A stretch of 35,629 bases of DNA, taken from assembly GCA_965232985.1 (NCBI GenBank), contig CBDDRC010000027.1, forward strand, positions 1-35,629, given 5' to 3'. Of this stretch, positions 32,220 through 35,629 are shown piece by piece (the first letter of the stretch is position 1; each line of letters begins with the position of its first letter). The position numbers were made by a program, and so were the translations under genes. The stretch comes from JADFDG01 sp965232985. Lineage in GTDB: Bacteria > Pseudomonadota > Gammaproteobacteria > Pseudomonadales > JADFDG01. The notes beneath the pieces are model-generated. The model worked only from the letters and a program-made list of their open reading frames with translations, ran no database searches and was not told the DNA's origin.

Positions 32220-32933
32220 TTAAGCGAACAGGCGGCCAAGCAGCGTGGGGACAACGGTGTCCACCCGCAGGATGCGTGAGCCGAGGGTGACCGGTGTGCA
32301 CCCGGCAGTGCGCAGTAACTCAATTTCAAATGGAATAAACCCGCCTTCCGGGCCGATGACCAGGGTGGTCGGTTGCGTAACATTGCGCGGACATTCGATA
32401 TCGCCCGCCGGATGGGCGACCAGCGCCAGCGAGTCGCGGATCACGCCGGGCAACGTATCTTCCACAAAGGGGCGGAAGCGCGGGTGCAGGGTGATATCCG
32501 GCAACACCGTGTCGATTGCCTGTTCAAGCCCGAAACGGCATTTTTCCGCGAGTGCTGCCGGCGCCAGCATCGGGCTTGACCAGAAACTTTTTTCGACCCG
32601 ATAGGCATTGATGAAGCAAATGTGTTTGACACCCAGCGAAGTGGCATCGACGAGGATGCGCTTGAGCATTTTCGGGCGCGGCAGGGCAATCACCAGGGCG
32701 CAGGGCAAGGCAGGCGGTGGTGCGGCATCGAGCGCAATGATGCGGATGAGCAGCCGGTGTTCATCCAGGGCAATGATTTCGCCGCTGCCCAGGGCGCCGT
32801 TCATCTCGCCAATACGCAGCCGGTCGCCGACAACGAATGCCTGCACCTCGCGCAGGTGCGCAAGCCGCTCGCCCCGGATGCACGCGATACCATCGGCGTT
32901 GCGCTCATCAGGGTCAAGCAGCAGCAGGTTTAT
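32220..32933 (-). CDS. rsmE: 16S rRNA m3U1498 methyltransferase RsmE, apparent ATA start
   Basis: A 237-residue SPOUT methyltransferase that modifies U1498 of 16S rRNA. The trefoil-knot SAM site is LVIGPEGGFIPFEIELL with LGSRILRVDTVVPTLL near the end; ALPRPKMLKRILVDATSLGVKHI, AYRVEKSFWSSP and LEQAIDTVLPDITLHPRFRPF are typical. The first ordinary start codon is a GTG at 32846, which would delete about 29 residues of the PUA-like N-terminal domain. Read upstream, the frame continues (NLLLLDPDERNADGIACIRG), matching the family's usual MNLLL-type start, to an ATA at 32933 that overlaps the cysK stop. AGGAG lies eight bases before that ATA. Either a rare start codon or a single-base difference is implied. 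Confidence 0.9.
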   Translation of the reverse strand: MNLLLLDPDERNADGIACIRGERLAHLREVQAFVVGDRLRIGEMNGALGSGEIIALDEHRLLIRIIALDAAPPPALPCALVIALPRPKMLKRILVDATSLGVKHICFINAYRVEKSFWSSPMLAPAALAEKCRFGLEQAIDTVLPDITLHPRFRPFVEDTLPGVIRDSLALVAHPAGDIECPRNVTQPTTLVIGPEGGFIPFEIELLRTAGCTPVTLGSRILRVDTVVPTLLGRLFA

Positions 32934-33901
32934 TGCACGTTCTCCTGATCGGAGAACAGTCCTTCGAACAGCGATGTGGATAGGTAGCGCTCGCCGGAGT
33001 CAGGCAGGATCACCACAATCAACTTGTCCTTGTTCTCTGCCCGCGCGGCAAATTTTGCTGCGGCGACCATCGCCGCGCCGCAGGAAATGCCGCAAAGTAT
33101 GCCTTCCTCTGCCATCAATCGCCGCGCCATCGCGATCGACTCGTCGTTGTTCACCTGGATCACTTCGTCGACCATGGCCAGATCGAGATTCTTCGGCACG
33201 AAATTGGCGCCGATTCCCTGGATCTTGTGCGGGGCCGGGGTCAGCGGTTCGCCGTTGCGCGTTTGCGTGATGAGCGGCGAATGTACCGGTTCGACGGCCA
33301 CCGAGACGATTTTTTTGCCTTTGGTATTTTTGATGTAGCGGCTGATGCCGGTGATGGTGCCGCCGGTGCCGACGCCAGCAATGATTGCGTCAACCTTGCC
33401 ATCGGTGTCATCCCAGATTTCCGGGCCGGTGGTATGTTCGTGGATTGCGGGATTTGCCGGGTTGTCGAATTGCTGCAGCAACAGGTATTTGCCTGGATTC
33501 GCCGCAGCAATTTCCATGGCTTTCTCGATTGACCCCTTCATACCCTTGGCCGGATCGGTGAGCACGAGGGTGGCGCCAAGTGCCTTGAGTACCTTGCGGC
33601 GTTCCAAGCTCATGCTGGCCGGCATGGTCAATGTCAACGGGTAACCGCGTGCGGCGGCGACAAAGGCCAGCGCGATGCCGGTGTTGCCACTGGTTGGCTC
33701 AACCAGCGCCATGCCGGGTTTGAGAAGCCCATTCTTCTCGGCGTCCCAGATCATTGCCGCACCGATCCGGCACTTCACCGAGTACGCCGGATTGCGCCCC
33801 TCGATCTTGGCGTAGACGTTGCCGGTCTTGACGATGCGATTGATGCGCACCAGCGGGGTGTTGCCGATTGAAAGTGAGTTGTCGTCGAAAAGGCGTGCCA
33901 T
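32930..33901 (-). CDS. cysK: Cysteine synthase A (O-acetylserine sulfhydrylase)
   Basis: A 323-residue PLP enzyme that makes cysteine from O-acetylserine and sulfide. The PLP lysine is K43 in YSVKCRIGA. The substrate loop PTSGNTGIAL is at 69-78, the phosphate-binding GVGTGGTITG near 175-184, and LPDSGERYLSTSLFEGLF closes the protein. It aligns along its full length with E. coli CysK, including DNSLSIGNTPLVRINRI, MSLERRKVLKALGA and EPVHSPLI, so CysK is favoured over CysM. GGGAGA stands seven bases before the ATG. Its stop overlaps the apparent start of rsmE by four bases. It diverges from the MoxR gene. Confidence 0.95.
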   Translation of the reverse strand: MARLFDDNSLSIGNTPLVRINRIVKTGNVYAKIEGRNPAYSVKCRIGAAMIWDAEKNGLLKPGMALVEPTSGNTGIALAFVAAARGYPLTLTMPASMSLERRKVLKALGATLVLTDPAKGMKGSIEKAMEIAAANPGKYLLLQQFDNPANPAIHEHTTGPEIWDDTDGKVDAIIAGVGTGGTITGISRYIKNTKGKKIVSVAVEPVHSPLITQTRNGEPLTPAPHKIQGIGANFVPKNLDLAMVDEVIQVNNDESIAMARRLMAEEGILCGISCGAAMVAAAKFAARAENKDKLIVVILPDSGERYLSTSLFEGLFSDQENVQ

Positions 33902-33927
33902 GGCGGTTCTCCCGAGGGCGGTAATCG

Positions 33928-33946
33928 CAGGGGATTCTAGCCCCTG
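33928..33946. promoter_or_regulatory. Small inverted repeat in the cysK leader
   Basis: CAGGGG (33928-33933) and CCCCTG (33941-33946) flank a seven-base centre, 27 bases upstream of the cysK start and within the 100-base divergent gap to the MoxR gene. It may be a leader hairpin or an operator. No CysB-like site or convincing promoter hexamers were found. Confidence 0.35.
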
Positions 33947-34001
33947 ACCAACCTGTTAGAGTAGCCACTTTACGGAACAAGCCTGTTTACCGGAGAGAGC
34001 A

Positions 34002-34841
34002 ATGCAATTCCATGGTACTGACAAATACGTAGCCACCGCCGAGCTGCGCATGGCCGTCAATGCGGCCATTGCGCTGGAACGGCCGTTGTTGATCAAGGGC
34101 GAGCCGGGCACCGGCAAAACACGCCTCGCCGAAGAAATTGCTGCGGGCCTCGGGCTCGAACTCATTTCCTGGAACATCAAGTCAACCACCAAGGCGCACC
34201 AGGGGCTCTACGAATACGATGCCGTTTCGCGCCTGCGCGACTCGCAACTTGGCGGTGATATTGCCGACATTGAGCGCTACATTCGCAAGGGCAAGTTATG
34301 GGAAGCGTTCGGCGCGGATAAAAAAGTCGTGCTGCTGATCGACGAGATCGACAAGGCCGACATCGAGTTTCCGAATGACTTGTTGCAGGAACTCGATCGC
34401 ATGGAGTTCTACGTCTACGAGACGGCACAGGTGATCAAGGCGATCCAGCGCCCTATTGTGATCATTACCTCGAACAACGAGAAGGAGCTGCCGGATGCCT
34501 TCCTGCGCCGCTGCTTTTTCCATTACATCAATTTCCCGGATGCCGAGACAATGCTAAAAATTGTCGACGTTCACTACCCACAAGTGAAGAAAAAACTTGT
34601 GCGGGAGGCCATGGAAATTTTCTTTGACTTGCGAAAAGTGCCGGGACTTAAAAAGAAGCCATCCACCTCGGAGCTGATTGACTGGCTCAAGCTGCTGCTG
34701 GCCGACGACATCCCGGATGACATCCTGAAGAATCGCGATACCCGCTCGGCCATTCCGCCGCTGTATGGCGCATTGCTGAAGAACGAGCAGGATGTGCAGT
34801 TGCTGGAGCGCCTGGCCTTCATGTCCCGCCGGGAAGCCTGA
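34002..34841 (+). CDS. MoxR-type AAA+ ATPase
   Basis: A 279-residue AAA+ ATPase. Walker A is GEPGTGKT (33-40), Walker B VLLIDEIDKAD (110-120), sensor 1 PIVIITSNNEKELPDAFLRRC near 150-168 with the arginine finger in LRRC, and a C-terminal lid with PSTSELIDWLKLLL. MoxR proteins act with VWA-domain partners as chaperone-like assemblers of metal enzymes or other complexes. The adjacent truncated VWA gene (24 bases on) fits that pairing, as in the CoxD/CoxE-type arrangement. GGAGAGAG lies before the ATG. The client protein is unknown because the rest of the operon is off the window. Confidence 0.92.
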   Translation: MQFHGTDKYVATAELRMAVNAAIALERPLLIKGEPGTGKTRLAEEIAAGLGLELISWNIKSTTKAHQGLYEYDAVSRLRDSQLGGDIADIERYIRKGKLWEAFGADKKVVLLIDEIDKADIEFPNDLLQELDRMEFYVYETAQVIKAIQRPIVIITSNNEKELPDAFLRRCFFHYINFPDAETMLKIVDVHYPQVKKKLVREAMEIFFDLRKVPGLKKKPSTSELIDWLKLLLADDIPDDILKNRDTRSAIPPLYGALLKNEQDVQLLERLAFMSRREA

Positions 34842-34865
34842 GGCCGCATTCCTGGAGCGCGCGCC

Positions 34866-35629
34866 ATGCTGATCAACTTTTACTACACCCTGCGCGAGCA
34901 CAAGGTTCCTGCCACACCGCGCGAGCTGATGGATCTCTACGCGGCAATGGAGAAGCGCCTCGCCTGGGCCGACATGGAGGAGTTCTACCTGCTTGCGCGT
35001 ACTGTGCTGGTGAAAGACGAGAAGTATTACGATCGTTTCGACCAGGCTTTCGACAGGTACTTCAAGGGCATTGAGGCCGCTGGCGGTGACTGGCTGACGA
35101 AGGCGATTCCCGAGGAGTGGCTGCGCCGGGAAATCGAGAAGAACCTGACGCCGGAAGAATTCGAAAAACTCAAGTCGCTCGGTTCGCTCGACAAGCTGAT
35201 GGACGCTTTCCGCGAGCGTCTCGCGGAGCAGCACAAACGCCACCAGGGCGGCAACAAGATGGTCGGTACCGGCGGTACCAGCCCGTTCGGCGCCTACGGT
35301 GAAAACCCGGAGGGTGTTCGCCTTGCCGGCGAGTCACGCAAGCAGCGAGCGGTAAAGGTTTGGGAAAAGCGCGAGTACAGGAACCTCGACGACAACGTCG
35401 TCTTGGGTATCCGCAACATCAAGTTGGCGATGAGGCGCCTGCGCCGGCTCACCCGCACCGGTGCCGAGGAAGAGTTCGACATCGACGGTACGATCAAATC
35501 GACTGCCGACAATGCTGGTCTGCTCGATATCGTCATGCGGCCCTCGCGCGAGAACAAGATCAACGTGCTGATCCTGTTTGATGTCGGTGGCTCAATGGAT
35601 CCGCACGTCAAGATCTGCGAGGAGCTGTT
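34866..35629 (+). CDS. CoxE-like VWA-domain protein, C-terminally truncated by the window
   Basis: An ATG at 34866 opens a frame that runs to the window end without a stop (254 codons). The N-terminal 170 residues are charged and helical (LREHKVPATPRELMDLYAAMEKRLAW, FDRYFKGIEA, NLTPEEFEKLKSLGSLDKLMDAF), followed by a Gly-rich loop, GGTSPFGAYGENPEGVR, and REYRNLDDNVVLGIRNIKLAMRRLRRLTR. The VWA domain starts near residue 235. Its metal-site strand reads VLILFDVGGSMDPH, with DxGxS where a classical MIDAS has DxSxS, as in CoxE-like proteins. GGAG lies about nine bases before the start. The MoxR ATPase upstream is its presumed partner. Confidence 0.9.
   Translation, partial: MLINFYYTLREHKVPATPRELMDLYAAMEKRLAWADMEEFYLLARTVLVKDEKYYDRFDQAFDRYFKGIEAAGGDWLTKAIPEEWLRREIEKNLTPEEFEKLKSLGSLDKLMDAFRERLAEQHKRHQGGNKMVGTGGTSPFGAYGENPEGVRLAGESRKQRAVKVWEKREYRNLDDNVVLGIRNIKLAMRRLRRLTRTGAEEEFDIDGTIKSTADNAGLLDIVMRPSRENKINVLILFDVGGSMDPHVKICEEL

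Noticed and set aside
1..35629. CRISPR arrays, tRNA genes, transposases or phage genes
   Set aside because: Reading both strands showed no spaced direct-repeat array, no tRNA-like cloverleaf with TTCGA arm, and no recombinase or phage protein.

Overview
The window looks like chromosomal DNA of a GC-rich gammaproteobacterium. Three things support this: the block 4.5S RNA - dnaX - ybaB/ebfC - recR, an rnd gene overlapping a YcgL-family gene, and E. coli-type long MsrA, YajD and CysK proteins. Genus cannot be read from the sequence. It is densely coded on both strands in short operons. I see no phage, insertion sequence, CRISPR array, tRNA or 5S/16S/23S rRNA gene.

Left part (1-5.4 kb): the start of a truncated membrane protein gene, a small secreted protein, a YajD-type HNH protein, then a minus-strand run of two metallo-beta-lactamase-fold hydrolases, a LemA lipoprotein, a YgcG-type TPM protein and a second membrane TPM protein. 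From 5.4 to 10 kb come msrA, a BPSS1780-like membrane protein, a DUF302 protein (the last two converge on a perfect 32-bp palindrome that holds both stop codons), and rimO coupled by ATGA to a membrane GAF protein. From 10.1 to 13.6 kb two overlapping genes encode a 7TMR-DISM histidine kinase and a receiver-kinase protein.

Centre (13.7-25.5 kb): the SRP RNA ffs, dnaX, ybaB and recR; a convergent tetR - RND adaptor - RND pump operon with twin TetR-type operators; then an acyl-CoA dehydrogenase gene preceded by a separate dyad, followed by rnd, ycgL, a small membrane protein and a HIT-family hydrolase.

Right part (25.5-35.6 kb): a minus-strand cluster of lipoprotein, DUF6091-like solute-binding protein, very large fused TRAP permease and PilZ protein. 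This is the most unusual functional unit here. A divergent UbiB/ABC1-family kinase gene follows, then cysK - rsmE on the minus strand, in which rsmE appears to begin at a non-canonical ATA codon overlapping the cysK stop. The window ends in a MoxR-type AAA ATPase and a truncated CoxE-like VWA protein.

Functionally the window mixes core information processing (DnaX, RecR, SRP RNA, RNase D, RimO, RsmE), sulfur and oxidative-damage metabolism (CysK, MsrA), envelope and transport functions (RND, TRAP, LemA/TPM) and signalling (7TMR-DISM kinase, GAF, PilZ). Function calls rest on recognising motifs and family resemblance by eye; no database search was run.
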